Part shown: piece after piece, positions 50,947 to 59,323 of the stretch | Layout: the number at the start of each line of letters is the position of its first letter | How positions within the stretch are numbered: the first letter of the stretch is position 1 | From: Amycolatopsis sp. MtRt-6 | GTDB taxonomy: Bacteria; Actinomycetota; Actinomycetes; Mycobacteriales; Pseudonocardiaceae | Assembly: GCF_017308975.1 (NCBI RefSeq) | Contig: NZ_JADWPD010000022.1 | Location: 118,929 to 182,928, forward strand | Direction: 5' to 3' | DNA: 64,000 bases | Notes under the pieces: model-generated | What the model was told of the DNA's origin: nothing | Database searches by the model: none | What the model saw: only the letters and a program-made list of their open reading frames with translations | Position numbers and translations under genes: made by a program

Positions 50947-51930
50947 ATGGACGAAGAAGACCTGCTCGACTCGCACCCGGACCTGATGGACCCCGACTGG
51001 CGCAGGCACGCGCAGAAGGACGCCTGGCTGGGTTCGAAGAAGGACCGCAAGCAGTTCCGCAAGCAGCAGAAACGCGCCGCGCGCGGCCCGCGCCGCCGCT
51101 GGTGGATCTTCGCCGTGCTGCTGCTGGTCCTGGCCGTGACCACGACGGCGATCGTGCTGGTCGGCCGTCGCCCCGCCCAGGACGCCGCGCCGCCGGACCC
51201 GACGTCGGTGCCGGACGTCGCCCCGGTCGACCTGGCCCGGCCGTACGCGCACACCCCCGCCGACGGCTGGCCGAAGGGCATCGACGGCATCACCGCACCC
51301 GCCCCGGCCGCCGTCGGCGCCTTCAAGGCCGACGCGGTCGCCGCCGCCTACACGAAGGTCAAGCAGGTCATCACCGCCGCGCACCTCGACCCGGCGGTCC
51401 TGACCGGGCACGACGCCAAGGCGTACGCGGCCCTGTTCGCCCCCGACGACCGCGACCAGATCCTCCCGGAGCTGGCCAAGAAGCCCGGCTTCGGCGCCTA
51501 CGTCACCGAGATCGCCGACGGCCACCACCTGCTCGACGCGGGCCCGCGCACCTTCGGCACGCTCACCGCGCGCGCCGGCGCCAAGCCCGGTGAGCTGGTC
51601 GTCGAGGCGAAGTACACGGTCGCCTACGCCTTCGACCACGCGCACCCCAAGGAGCTCACGAGCCCCGCGGAGATCGTCACCTTCGAGCGCCGCGACGAAA
51701 CGTACGTCGTCCGAAGCGGCCCGTCGTTCGCCAAGAGCAGCCACGGCCTGTGGATCGCCGACACCGCCATCGCGTTCTCGTCGGTGGGCTGCGCCGCCGC
51801 CAAGGAGGGCTACCTGGCACCGGGCTACGCGAACCCGCGGTCGCTCACCCCGCCGACCGGCGAGCGCGACGCCCCCGGCTACTACGACCCGAAGTACCCG
51901 GTGCCGAACCTCGACGGCTGCGGTGACTGA
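50947..51930 (+). CDS. Membrane-anchored protein with HPDLM motif and extracytoplasmic domain
   Basis: The 327-residue protein repeats the motif of its upstream neighbour (SHPDLMDPDWRRHAQKDAWLGSKKDRKQFRKQQKRAA), has one membrane helix at about residues 50-73 (WWIFAVLLLVLAVTTTAIVLV), and a 250-residue outer domain with AFKADAVAAAYTKVKQVITAAHLDPAVL and EVVVEAKYTVAYAF-like beta pattern. The outer domain is not recognised. GGGG before the ATG at 50947 is a weak ribosome binding site. The pair is probably co-expressed and may meet at the membrane through the shared motif. Confidence 0.72.
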   Translation: MDEEDLLDSHPDLMDPDWRRHAQKDAWLGSKKDRKQFRKQQKRAARGPRRRWWIFAVLLLVLAVTTTAIVLVGRRPAQDAAPPDPTSVPDVAPVDLARPYAHTPADGWPKGIDGITAPAPAAVGAFKADAVAAAYTKVKQVITAAHLDPAVLTGHDAKAYAALFAPDDRDQILPELAKKPGFGAYVTEIADGHHLLDAGPRTFGTLTARAGAKPGELVVEAKYTVAYAFDHAHPKELTSPAEIVTFERRDETYVVRSGPSFAKSSHGLWIADTAIAFSSVGCAAAKEGYLAPGYANPRSLTPPTGERDAPGYYDPKYPVPNLDGCGD

Positions 51931-51943
51931 CCTCCGAGATGCA

Positions 51944-51970
51944 CAGTCTGGACTGCACAGTTAAACTGTG
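51944..51970. promoter_or_regulatory. MarR operator sites overlapping the -10 of the MarR gene
   Basis: A 15-bp perfect palindrome, CACAGTTAAACTGTG, spans 51956-51970, and a second site CAGTC-TG-GACTG spans 51944-51955. The first contains the likely -10, TAAACT (51962-51967), six bases before the ATG at 51974. Confidence 0.75.
51962..51967 (+). promoter_or_regulatory. Candidate -10 element of the MarR gene
   Basis: TAAACT is six bases before the ATG at 51974 and lies wholly within the palindrome, so a bound repressor would exclude RNA polymerase. Confidence 0.5.
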
Positions 51971-51973
51971 TAC

Positions 51974-52411
51974 ATGGGCGAAGTACCTGCGCACGTCGCC
52001 GAAAGCGCCGGCTGGATCCGCGGGGTCGTCGGGCAGCTGCACCGGCGGCTGCGCCACGTCGACAACGCGGGGGTCCTGACCCCTTCGCAGTCCGCCGTGC
52101 TCCACCGGCTCCACCGCGAAGGCCCGGCCACGCAGGGTGAGCTGGCCGCGGCCGAGCACGTGCGGCAGCAGTCGATGGCCGCCACCCTCGGCGTCCTCGA
52201 CGAGCTGGGCTACCTCGCCCGCACCCCCGACCCGGCCGACCGGCGCCGCGTGGTGATCAGCCTGTCCGACGCCGGCCGCGACACCGTGCGCGGGATCCAG
52301 CAGCACCGCGACGAGTGGCTGGCCCAGGCCCTGCTCGACGAGCTGTCCCCCGCCGAGCTCGACGCCGTCACCCGGGCGCTGCCGCTGCTGCAGCGCGTCG
52401 CGCAACACTGA
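51974..52411 (+). CDS. MarR family transcriptional regulator
   Basis: The 145-residue protein has the winged helix of MarR: SQSAVLHRLHREGPATQGELAAAEHVRQQSMAATLGVLDELGYLARTPDPADRRRVVISLSDAGRD, with the DRR wing. ATG at 51974 (GTG at 51968 also in frame). Two palindromes cover its promoter, so it is almost certainly autoregulated and controls the MFS gene directly downstream. Confidence 0.92.
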   Translation: MGEVPAHVAESAGWIRGVVGQLHRRLRHVDNAGVLTPSQSAVLHRLHREGPATQGELAAAEHVRQQSMAATLGVLDELGYLARTPDPADRRRVVISLSDAGRDTVRGIQQHRDEWLAQALLDELSPAELDAVTRALPLLQRVAQH

Positions 52412-52422
52412 AGGAGTTCCCC

Positions 52423-53802
52423 ACGAGCACCGTCACCGCTCCCGCCAAGTTCGGCGCCCGCCTGGTCACCCCGCTGGTGGCCGGCGCGGTGCTCAACCCG
52501 ATCAACTCCACGCTCATCGCCGTCGCGCTCGTCCCGATCGGCCACAGCTTCGGGGCGGGCCCCGGGCAGACCGCCTGGCTGATCTCGGCGCTGTACCTGG
52601 CCACCGCGGTCGGGCAGCCGGTGGTCGGCCTGCTGGTCGACCGGCACGGTGCCCGCCGCGTCCTGCTCGGCGGAGCCTCGCTGGTGATCGTGGCCGGGAT
52701 CGCGGGCATGATCCCGATCTCCGTCGGCTGGCTGACCGGCGTGCGGGTCGTCCTCGGCCTGGGCACGTGCGCCGGCTTCCCGGCCGCGATGGCCGTGCTG
52801 CGCCACCACGCCGAAGCGAGCGGCCAGGGCGTGCCCGCGCGGGTGCTGTCGCTGCTGTCGATGTCCGCGCAGACGGTGATGGTGATCGGCCCGACACTGG
52901 GCGGGGTGCTGATCGGGCTCTTCGGCTGGCCGGCGATCTTCGCGGTGAACATCCCGCTCGCCGGGTTGTCACTGGTCCTGGCGCTCCTGTGGGTGCCGGA
53001 GGACGACCGGGGCGAGCGCACCGCCACCCGGATCGACGTGCTCGGCATCGCGCTGTTCTCCGCGACCCTGCTGGCGCTCCTGTTCTTCCTGATGGACCCC
53101 GGCGCCGAGGTCTGGCTGCTCGCCGTCGTCGCGGCGTTCGGGACGGCCTTCACGCTGGTCGAGCTCCGGCGTGACACGCCGTTCCTCGACCTGCGGATGC
53201 TCGCGGCCAACGGCGCGATCCTGCGGACGTACCTGCGGCAGGCGCTGAGCTTCATGGCCATCTACGCGATCATGTTCGGGTACGTCCAGTGGCTGGAGAC
53301 CGCGCGGCAGCTGTCGGAGGAGGCCGCCGGGCTGATGCTGCTGCCGATGTCGGCCACGGCGGTCTGCGCCGCGGCGTTCTCCGGGCGCGCGTCCGCCATC
53401 AAGGCGCGGCTGGTCACCGTCGCGGTGGCCCTGGCCGGCGGGTCGGCGCTGCTGCTGCTCGTCCACGACGGCACCTGGGTCGGCGCGCTGCTCGCCCTGG
53501 CCGCGTTGTTCGGCCTCGCCCAGGGGCTGACGAGCGTCGCGAACCAGACGACGCTCTACCGCGAGGCACCGGCCGAGCAGATGGGCACGGCGAGCGGGTT
53601 GTTCCGGACCGCCCAGTACCTCGGCGCGATCGTGGCTTCGACGCTCATCGCGCTTTGCTATGGCCCGCACGCCGACTCGGCGGGCCTGCACCGGCTGGCC
53701 GTGGCGCTGGTCGTCATCAGCGGCCTGCTGCTCGTGGTGACCCTCGCCGACCGTGGGTTGCGGACCCCTGTTAGCGCGCTCGCCCATCGAGGCGCACGAT
53801 GA
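52423..53802 (+). CDS. MFS transporter with an apparent ACG start
   Basis: The frame gives a transporter of about 459 residues with 12-14 helices, motif A in GLLVDRHGARRVLLGG and a central loop VPEDDRGERTATRID. No ATG, GTG or TTG stands at the expected place: AAGGAG at 52411-52416 is followed six bases later by ACG (52423), then AGC ACC GTC. The next in-frame GTG at 52477 would remove part of the first helix. Either translation starts at ACG, or an ATG has mutated, or there is a sequencing error. As the partner of a MarR repressor it probably exports a toxic compound. Confidence 0.85.
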   Translation, partial: TSTVTAPAKFGARLVTPLVAGAVLNPINSTLIAVALVPIGHSFGAGPGQTAWLISALYLATAVGQPVVGLLVDRHGARRVLLGGASLVIVAGIAGMIPISVGWLTGVRVVLGLGTCAGFPAAMAVLRHHAEASGQGVPARVLSLLSMSAQTVMVIGPTLGGVLIGLFGWPAIFAVNIPLAGLSLVLALLWVPEDDRGERTATRIDVLGIALFSATLLALLFFLMDPGAEVWLLAVVAAFGTAFTLVELRRDTPFLDLRMLAANGAILRTYLRQALSFMAIYAIMFGYVQWLETARQLSEEAAGLMLLPMSATAVCAAAFSGRASAIKARLVTVAVALAGGSALLLLVHDGTWVGALLALAALFGLAQGLTSVANQTTLYREAPAEQMGTASGLFRTAQYLGAIVASTLIALCYGPHADSAGLHRLAVALVVISGLLLVVTLADRGLRTPVSALAHRGAR

Positions 53803-53806
53803 ACAC

Positions 53807-56113
53807 ATGACCCGTGAAGCGCCGGCGCAGGACGTGGACGAGACCCGCCTCGAGGTGGGCAAGCCGAAGGGCTGGGCGGCCGGGATACCCGGCGTCGCCG
53901 TGTCGCTCGCGCGCAGCGTCGAGCAGATGGGCACCGGCCGGACCGTCAAGGCCCTGCGGCTGCTGAACCAGCGCGAGGGCTTCGACTGCCCGGGCTGCGC
54001 GTGGCCGGAACCCCGCGAGGTCGACGGCGAGAAGCGCAAGCTGGCCGAGTTCTGCGAAAACGGCGCCAAGGCCGTCGCCGAGGAAGCCACGAAACGGCGG
54101 GTCGACCGCGCCTTCTTCGCGCGGCACCCGATCGCCGACCTCGAAACCAAGACCGACTACTGGCTGGGCCAGCAGGGCCGGATCACCGAGCCGTTCGTGC
54201 TGCGCGAAGGCGCGACGCACTACGAGCCGATCTCCTGGGACGCCGCGTTCGAGCTGGTCGCGGGCGAGCTCAAGGCGCTCACCGACCCCAACGAGGCGAT
54301 CTTCTACACCTCCGGCCGCACCAGCAACGAGGCCGCGTTCCTCTACCAGCTGCTCGTGCGCTCCTTCGGCACCAACAACCTCCCCGACTGCTCCAACATG
54401 TGCCACGAGTCCTCGGGCGCGGCGCTGGCGGCCACCACCGGCATCGGCAAAGGCTCGGTCAGCCTCGCCGACATCCACAAGGCCGACCTCATCGTCGTCG
54501 TCGGGCAGAACCCGGGCACCAACCACCCGCGGATGCTCTCGGCGCTGGAAGAGGCCAAGGGCAACGGCGCGCGGATCATCGCCGTCAACCCGCTGCCCGA
54601 AGCCGGGCTGATGCGGTTCAAGAACCCGCAGAACGTCCGCGGCGTCGTCGGCAAGGGCACGCCGCTGGCCGACGAGTTCGCCCAGGTCCGCCTCGGCGGC
54701 GACCTCGCGCTGTTCCAGGCCGTCGGGCACCTGCTGCTCGCCTGGGACGCCGAGGCACCCGGCGCGATCGTCGACCGCGACTTCGTCGACCGGGTCACCG
54801 AGGGCTTCGACGACTACGCGAAACACCTCCAGGAGATCGACTGGCCGGAGACCGAGCGCGCGACCGGCCTCCCGCGGGAACAGATCGAGCGCGTCGCGCG
54901 GATGATCGCCTCCTCCCAGCGCACGATCTACTGCTGGGCGATGGGGCTCACCCAGCACAAGCACGCCGTGCCGACGATCTCCGAGATCGCGAACCTCGCC
55001 CTGATGCGCGGGATGATCGGCAAGCCGGGCGCGGGCCTGTGCCCGGTGCGCGGGCACTCGAACGTCCAGGGCGACCGGACGATGGGCATCTGGGAGAAGA
55101 TGCCGCAGTCCTTCATGGACGCGCTGGCGGGCGAGTTCGGCATCGAGGTCCCCCGCGAGCACGGCTTCGACACCGTCGACGCGATCCGCGCGATGCGCGA
55201 CGGCCGCGGCAAGGTGTTCTTCGCCGTCGGCGGCAACTTCGCCTCGGCGACGCCGGACTCGGAGCTGACCGAGAAGGCGCTGCGCTCGTGCTCGCTGACC
55301 GTGCACGTGTCCACCAAGCTGAACCGGTCGCACGTCGTCCACGGCCGCACCGCCCTGATCCTGCCGACGCTCGGCCGCACCGAACGCGACGTCCAGGCGA
55401 GCGGCGAGCAGTTCGTCACGGTCGAGGACTCGATGTCGCAGGTGCACCCCTCGCGCGGGCGCCTGCGGCCGGCGAGCGAGCACCTGCTCTCCGAGGTGGC
55501 CATCGTCTGCCGGCTGGCCGAGACGCTGTTCGGCGCGGGCCACGCCGTGCCGTGGCGGACGTTCGAGGCCGACTACGACCTGATCCGCGACCGCATCTCG
55601 CGGGTCGTGCCGGGCTGCCAGGACTACAACCGCCGCGTCCGCGAGCCGGACGGCTTCGTGCTGCCGCACGCCCCGCGCGACTCGCGCGAGTTCACCGGGA
55701 CCGCCAACGGCAAGGGCAACTTCACGGTGTCGGAGCTGGAGTACCCGAAGGTGCCCGAGGGCCGGCTGCTGCTGCAGACGATGCGCAGCCACGACCAGTA
55801 CAACACCACGATCTACGGGCTGTCCGACCGCTACCGCGGCATCGAGAACGCCCGCCGGGTGGTGCTGGTGCACCCGGCCGACATCGCGGCGCTCGGCCTC
55901 ACCGACGGCGAAACGGTCGACCTCGTCTCGGAGTGGCGTGACGGCGATCGCCGGGCCCCGGCGTTCCGGATCGTCGCGTACCCGACCGCGCGCGGCTGCG
56001 CGGCGGCGTACTTCCCGGAGGCGAACGCGCTGGTGCCGCTGGACGCGGTGGCGGACAAGTCGAACACGCCGGTCTCGAAGGCGATCGTCGTGCGGCTCGA
56101 ACCTCAGTCCTGA
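53807..56113 (+). CDS. FdhF/YdeP-type molybdopterin oxidoreductase (formate dehydrogenase-like)
   Basis: The ATG at 53807 gives 768 residues. The protein has the molybdopterin-guanine-dinucleotide fold: ISWDAAFELVAGELKAL, FYTSGRTSNEAAFLYQLLVRSFGTNNLPDCSNMCHESSG, LIVVVGQNPGTNHPRML, GGNFASATPDSE, and the C-terminal dinucleotide-binding domain LLLQTMRSHDQYNTTIYGLSDRYRG. An N-terminal FDCPGCAWP motif replaces the usual four-Cys cluster, as in YdeP-like members. The likely reaction is formate oxidation or a related redox step. fdhD and an oxalate/formate-type carrier lie 5 kb downstream. Confidence 0.9.
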   Translation: MTREAPAQDVDETRLEVGKPKGWAAGIPGVAVSLARSVEQMGTGRTVKALRLLNQREGFDCPGCAWPEPREVDGEKRKLAEFCENGAKAVAEEATKRRVDRAFFARHPIADLETKTDYWLGQQGRITEPFVLREGATHYEPISWDAAFELVAGELKALTDPNEAIFYTSGRTSNEAAFLYQLLVRSFGTNNLPDCSNMCHESSGAALAATTGIGKGSVSLADIHKADLIVVVGQNPGTNHPRMLSALEEAKGNGARIIAVNPLPEAGLMRFKNPQNVRGVVGKGTPLADEFAQVRLGGDLALFQAVGHLLLAWDAEAPGAIVDRDFVDRVTEGFDDYAKHLQEIDWPETERATGLPREQIERVARMIASSQRTIYCWAMGLTQHKHAVPTISEIANLALMRGMIGKPGAGLCPVRGHSNVQGDRTMGIWEKMPQSFMDALAGEFGIEVPREHGFDTVDAIRAMRDGRGKVFFAVGGNFASATPDSELTEKALRSCSLTVHVSTKLNRSHVVHGRTALILPTLGRTERDVQASGEQFVTVEDSMSQVHPSRGRLRPASEHLLSEVAIVCRLAETLFGAGHAVPWRTFEADYDLIRDRISRVVPGCQDYNRRVREPDGFVLPHAPRDSREFTGTANGKGNFTVSELEYPKVPEGRLLLQTMRSHDQYNTTIYGLSDRYRGIENARRVVLVHPADIAALGLTDGETVDLVSEWRDGDRRAPAFRIVAYPTARGCAAAYFPEANALVPLDAVADKSNTPVSKAIVVRLEPQS

Positions 56114-56718
56114 AAGTCCCGCTGCAGCGTGCCGGCCATGTCCGTGACCACGGCCTGCACGCTGTCCAGCGTCGCGGGCGGGATCAGCGCGGCTTCGGTG
56201 CCACCGTCGGCGATGGCCAGGCCCAGCACGACGTTGCCGGTCCGGACGGCGGCCCACTGCTCGGAGAACCCCGCCTCGTCGCCGACGCCGGTGGCGAGCC
56301 GGACACCCGAGTGGTCGCCGAGGGCGTCCGTCATCAGCTGGCTGGCCTTCGCGGCGGCCTCGTCCGCGTCGGACTGCGTGAACCGCACCACGGCGATCGT
56401 GAGGAGCCGGTAGTCCTGCAGGTTGGGCTTGCCGCCGCCGAGGTCGCGCGCGTACAGGCGGCGGCAGGTGGTGACCTCGTTGCCCTCGGTGGCGCGGTCG
56501 TCGGGGACGACCTTGGCCTCGGCGGCCTTCACCGAGTCGGCCGGGATCTCGACGGTCCCGGGCGCGAGCTGCGCCTGCGCGTTCGGTCCGATCAGCCGGC
56601 ACGCGTCTATCGCCCCCGGGTAGTGCGCCGACGCGGACGCCGACTGGCACCCGGCGGAAAGAACGGCTGAAACGAGGACGGGCAAGATCCACCCACCCCG
56701 GGCGACGCTGCTGCGCAT
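56104..56718 (-). CDS. DUF3558 lipoprotein
   Basis: The ATG at 56718 gives 204 residues with a signal helix and lipobox LSAGC. The body matches DUF3558 actinobacterial lipoproteins: GAIDACRLIGPNAQAQLAPGTVE, a second Cys in TTCRRLYAR, and VVRFTQSDADEAAAKASQLM. The domain is extracytoplasmic and of unknown function. Its end overlaps the end of the molybdoenzyme gene by ten bases in convergent orientation. Confidence 0.85.
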   Translation of the reverse strand: MRSSVARGGWILPVLVSAVLSAGCQSASASAHYPGAIDACRLIGPNAQAQLAPGTVEIPADSVKAAEAKVVPDDRATEGNEVTTCRRLYARDLGGGKPNLQDYRLLTIAVVRFTQSDADEAAAKASQLMTDALGDHSGVRLATGVGDEAGFSEQWAAVRTGNVVLGLAIADGGTEAALIPPATLDSVQAVVTDMAGTLQRDFQD

Positions 56719-56720
56719 AA

Positions 56721-56944
56721 ATTCCGGACTTTCCGTATTCCCTGAAATCGATTTTCCAAGATCGCCCACCGGTCGGGTGGACTTTCCGCCGTCACGTGGT
56801 CCTGCCCCGCCGACGGTCCCCGCACCCTGCCTCACCAGGGCGGCAGCGTCAAGACCAGTGGCCGGGGTGGTCCACCGCGGTACGGCGGTCCCGGGCTCGC
56901 GGGAATTTCCCGCGCATTTCAGGGATTCGACGGAAAATCCTGAA
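56721..56944. repeat. Imperfect inverted repeat upstream of the DUF3558 gene
   Basis: On the minus strand 56748-56721 reads ATTTCAGGGAATACGGAAAG and onward; on the plus strand 56916-56944 reads ATTTCAGGGATTCGACGGAA and onward. The two 28-base blocks agree at most positions with a small gap. One leads into the DUF3558 start, the other points at the end of the LCP gene. The second may be a relic of a duplicated promoter or gene start. Confidence 0.6.
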
Positions 56945-56972
56945 CTTCGCCGTCGATCAATTCAGCGGGCGG

Positions 56973-58397
56973 TCAATCCACGCAGACGACGCCGTTCGAG
57001 GTGATCGGCTCGTCCGAGGCACCGCCGGGAGCACCGCCACCCGCGGCCGCGCCGGGACCGGAGTAGACCGCCCCGAGCACCACCTCGATGTGCCCGGCCG
57101 GCACCGACGCGGACTGCTGCGTCGTCAGCCCGCCCAGCGCCTTCGCCACCTCGGCGCCGCGCCCCGCCAGGTCGGGGCCGAAGCGGACCAGTGACGTCCG
57201 CCGGGCGGCGGTGTTGCCCGCCGAGTTCGCCGTGAACCCCTTCTCGCGCAGGACGCCCGCCACGCGGCCGGCGAGGCCTTCCTTCGAGCTCGCGTTGGAG
57301 ACGTCGACGGTGACCGCCGTGGCCGGCGTGGTCGTCCCGGTCGGCGGGGCGGGGGCCGCGGGCCCGATCAAGCCGGCCGCGAAGGCCTTCACCGCGGCCG
57401 GGTCGACCTGCACCGCCGTCGCCCGGGGGTTCGACTTGTCGTACCGGTAGTCGACGTTGACGACCGGGATCGTCGCGAACTGGATCCCGCCGCCGCTGAC
57501 CCCGCGCATCTGCCCGACGAAGTCGAGCAGGTTCCACGAGGCGTCCAGCACGACCGAGCGCTTGACGGCGTCGATCAGGTCGGACAGCTTCCCCGGGTCG
57601 GCCAGCGTGCCCGCCGACAGCACCTGCCGGGCCAGCCCGGCGAGGAACACCTGCTGGCGCCGGACGCGGGCGAAGTCGGTACCGGGGAGGCCGTCACGCT
57701 GCCGGACGAAGGCGAGCGCGTCCGCCCCCGCGACGGTCTGCGGACCGGCCTTGAAGTCCGCTCCCGAGTTCTTGTCCTTGGTGGCGTTCTTCAGGCAGAC
57801 GTCGACGCCGCCGATGGCCTTGCTGATCTCGTAGAAGCTGAGCAGGTTGACTTCGGCGAAGTGGTCGATCTTCACCCCGGTCAGGTCCTCGACCGCCTGA
57901 CGCGTCGCCCGGCGCGCCGCGGTGAGCGCGCTCTGGTTGATCTTCGCCTTGTCGGTCTCGCCCGCGTTGCGCAGCCGCCCCGCTTCGGCCGCCTTCGCCC
58001 GCCCGAACGCGCCGTTGATCTTGCCCTTCCCGCCCGGCATCGAGACGTAGCTGTCCCGGGGTATGGAGAACGCTTTCACCTCTTTGGTGCCGTTCGGGAT
58101 CCGCAGCACGATCAGCGTGTCGGTGAGGTCGTCGCCGTTGGCGCCGGCCCGCAGCTCGCGCAGCACTTCCGGCGGCAGCGGGTTCCCCTGGTTGTCACTG
58201 CGGGAGTCCCGGCCGACCAGCAGGATGTCGAGCGAGCCGTCGGCGGGCTGCTCACCCGGCTTCGTCTCGCCTTCCGGGTCGATGACGCTGTCCCGCGACA
58301 CCTCGTTGAGGGAGCTCAGGTTCACGTAGCCGTACGCCGTGCCGCCGAACACCACGAGAGCCAGCCCGGCGACGGCGATCTTCCCCAGTACATGCAC
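56973..58397 (-). CDS. LCP family cell-wall glycopolymer ligase with LytR_C domain
   Basis: The 474-residue protein has an N-terminal membrane helix, the LytR-CpsA-Psr domain (LDILLVGRDSRSDNQG, TDTLIVLRI, AFSIPRDSYVSMPG, KINGAFGRAK, FVRQRDGLPGTDFARVRRQQVFL with the conserved Arg residues) and a C-terminal LytR_C domain (VDVSNASSKEGLAGRVAGVLREKGFTANSAG). Such enzymes attach arabinogalactan or other polymers to peptidoglycan. GTG at 58397. It lies between the DUF3558 lipoprotein and the SDR-transporter operon on the same strand. Confidence 0.93.
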   Translation of the reverse strand: MHVLGKIAVAGLALVVFGGTAYGYVNLSSLNEVSRDSVIDPEGETKPGEQPADGSLDILLVGRDSRSDNQGNPLPPEVLRELRAGANGDDLTDTLIVLRIPNGTKEVKAFSIPRDSYVSMPGGKGKINGAFGRAKAAEAGRLRNAGETDKAKINQSALTAARRATRQAVEDLTGVKIDHFAEVNLLSFYEISKAIGGVDVCLKNATKDKNSGADFKAGPQTVAGADALAFVRQRDGLPGTDFARVRRQQVFLAGLARQVLSAGTLADPGKLSDLIDAVKRSVVLDASWNLLDFVGQMRGVSGGGIQFATIPVVNVDYRYDKSNPRATAVQVDPAAVKAFAAGLIGPAAPAPPTGTTTPATAVTVDVSNASSKEGLAGRVAGVLREKGFTANSAGNTAARRTSLVRFGPDLAGRGAEVAKALGGLTTQQSASVPAGHIEVVLGAVYSGPGAAAGGGAPGGASDEPITSNGVVCVD

Positions 58398-58448
58398 GAC
58401 TCCCTGGACGCCCGAGTACCGGGAACCGCTGCACGAGTGAGAGCTGCG

Positions 58449-59201
58449 TCACATTCGCAGGTGTGAGGCTCCGTTGAGGTCGAGGACCGTCCCGGACGCC
58501 CAGGTCGCCTCGGCGGAGGCCAGGTAGACGACGGCCGCGGCGACCTCCTCGGGCGTGCCGACCCGGCCGAACGGGCTCTGCGCGCGCAGGGCGTCGTCGA
58601 TCCGGTCCGCCACGCGCTCGGTGGCGGTGAAGCCGGGCGCCACCGACGTCACGGCGATCCCGTGGGGCGCGAGCGAGACGGCGAGCGACTGGCCGAACGC
58701 GTGCAGCGCGGCCTTGCTCGCCCCGTACGCCGGGTGGTCGGGCTCGCCCTTGAACGCCCCGCGCGAGCCGATGTTGACGATCCGGCCGGGCGCGCCCCGG
58801 CCGATGAGGTGCCGGGCGACGCAGTAGCTCAGGTTCGCCGCGCCGACGAGGTTGACGTCGAGGGTGCGCCGCCAGATCCGCTGCCAGTCCGCGTAGGACA
58901 CGCCGGCGACGGGGTGCGCGGTCTCCGCCGACGTCGCGACGGCGGCATTGTTGACCAGCACGTCGACGCCGCCGAGGCCGGCCTCGGCGGCGTCGGCGAG
59001 CTCGCGGGCCGCCTCGGGGTCGGCGAGGTCGCCGCCGAGCAGCACGTGCCCCTCGCCGGGCAGCGCTTCCAGCGTCTCCCCGGCGTCCGCGGCCCGGTGT
59101 CCATAGTGGACGGCCACCCGGTCGCCCCGCGCCGCGAACGCCGTGGCCACCGCGCGCCCGATCCCGCGGGACGCGCCGGTGACGAGAACTCCTCTGCTCA
59201 T
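58449..59201 (-). CDS. SDR family oxidoreductase (FabG-like)
   Basis: The 250-residue protein has the cofactor motif TGASRGIG (residues 8-15), NNAAV, the active Ser in NIGSRGA, the intact YGASKAA (Tyr and Lys) and the ending ASGTVLDLNGASHL. The ATG at 59201 overlaps the stop codon of the preceding 41-residue gene as ATGA, so it is translated together with the transporter genes. Its substrate is unknown. Confidence 0.92.
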   Translation of the reverse strand: MSRGVLVTGASRGIGRAVATAFAARGDRVAVHYGHRAADAGETLEALPGEGHVLLGGDLADPEAARELADAAEAGLGGVDVLVNNAAVATSAETAHPVAGVSYADWQRIWRRTLDVNLVGAANLSYCVARHLIGRGAPGRIVNIGSRGAFKGEPDHPAYGASKAALHAFGQSLAVSLAPHGIAVTSVAPGFTATERVADRIDDALRAQSPFGRVGTPEEVAAAVVYLASAEATWASGTVLDLNGASHLRM

Positions 59202-59323
59202 CCGAACAGCTGTACCAGCTTCAGGAACAGCTGGTACACCCCGTACCCGAACGGGAGCACGACCCACGCCCAGGCCAGCGCGATCAGCGGCACCCGGCCC
59301 GGCTTCGTCGACGGCTCGCTCAT
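59198..59323 (-). CDS. OFA-family MFS transporter small subunit, 41 residues
   Basis: A short frame between the transporter and the SDR encodes 41 residues with a polar start (MSEPSTKPGRVPL), one membrane helix (IALAWAWVVLPFGYGVYQLF) and a short tail. Its ATG shares a base with the transporter stop (TGATG) and its stop overlaps the SDR start (ATGA). It matches the 'MFS transporter small subunit' found beside oxalate/formate-type carriers. The overlaps on both sides show that it is a real, coupled gene. Confidence 0.85.
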   Translation of the reverse strand: MSEPSTKPGRVPLIALAWAWVVLPFGYGVYQLFLKLVQLFG

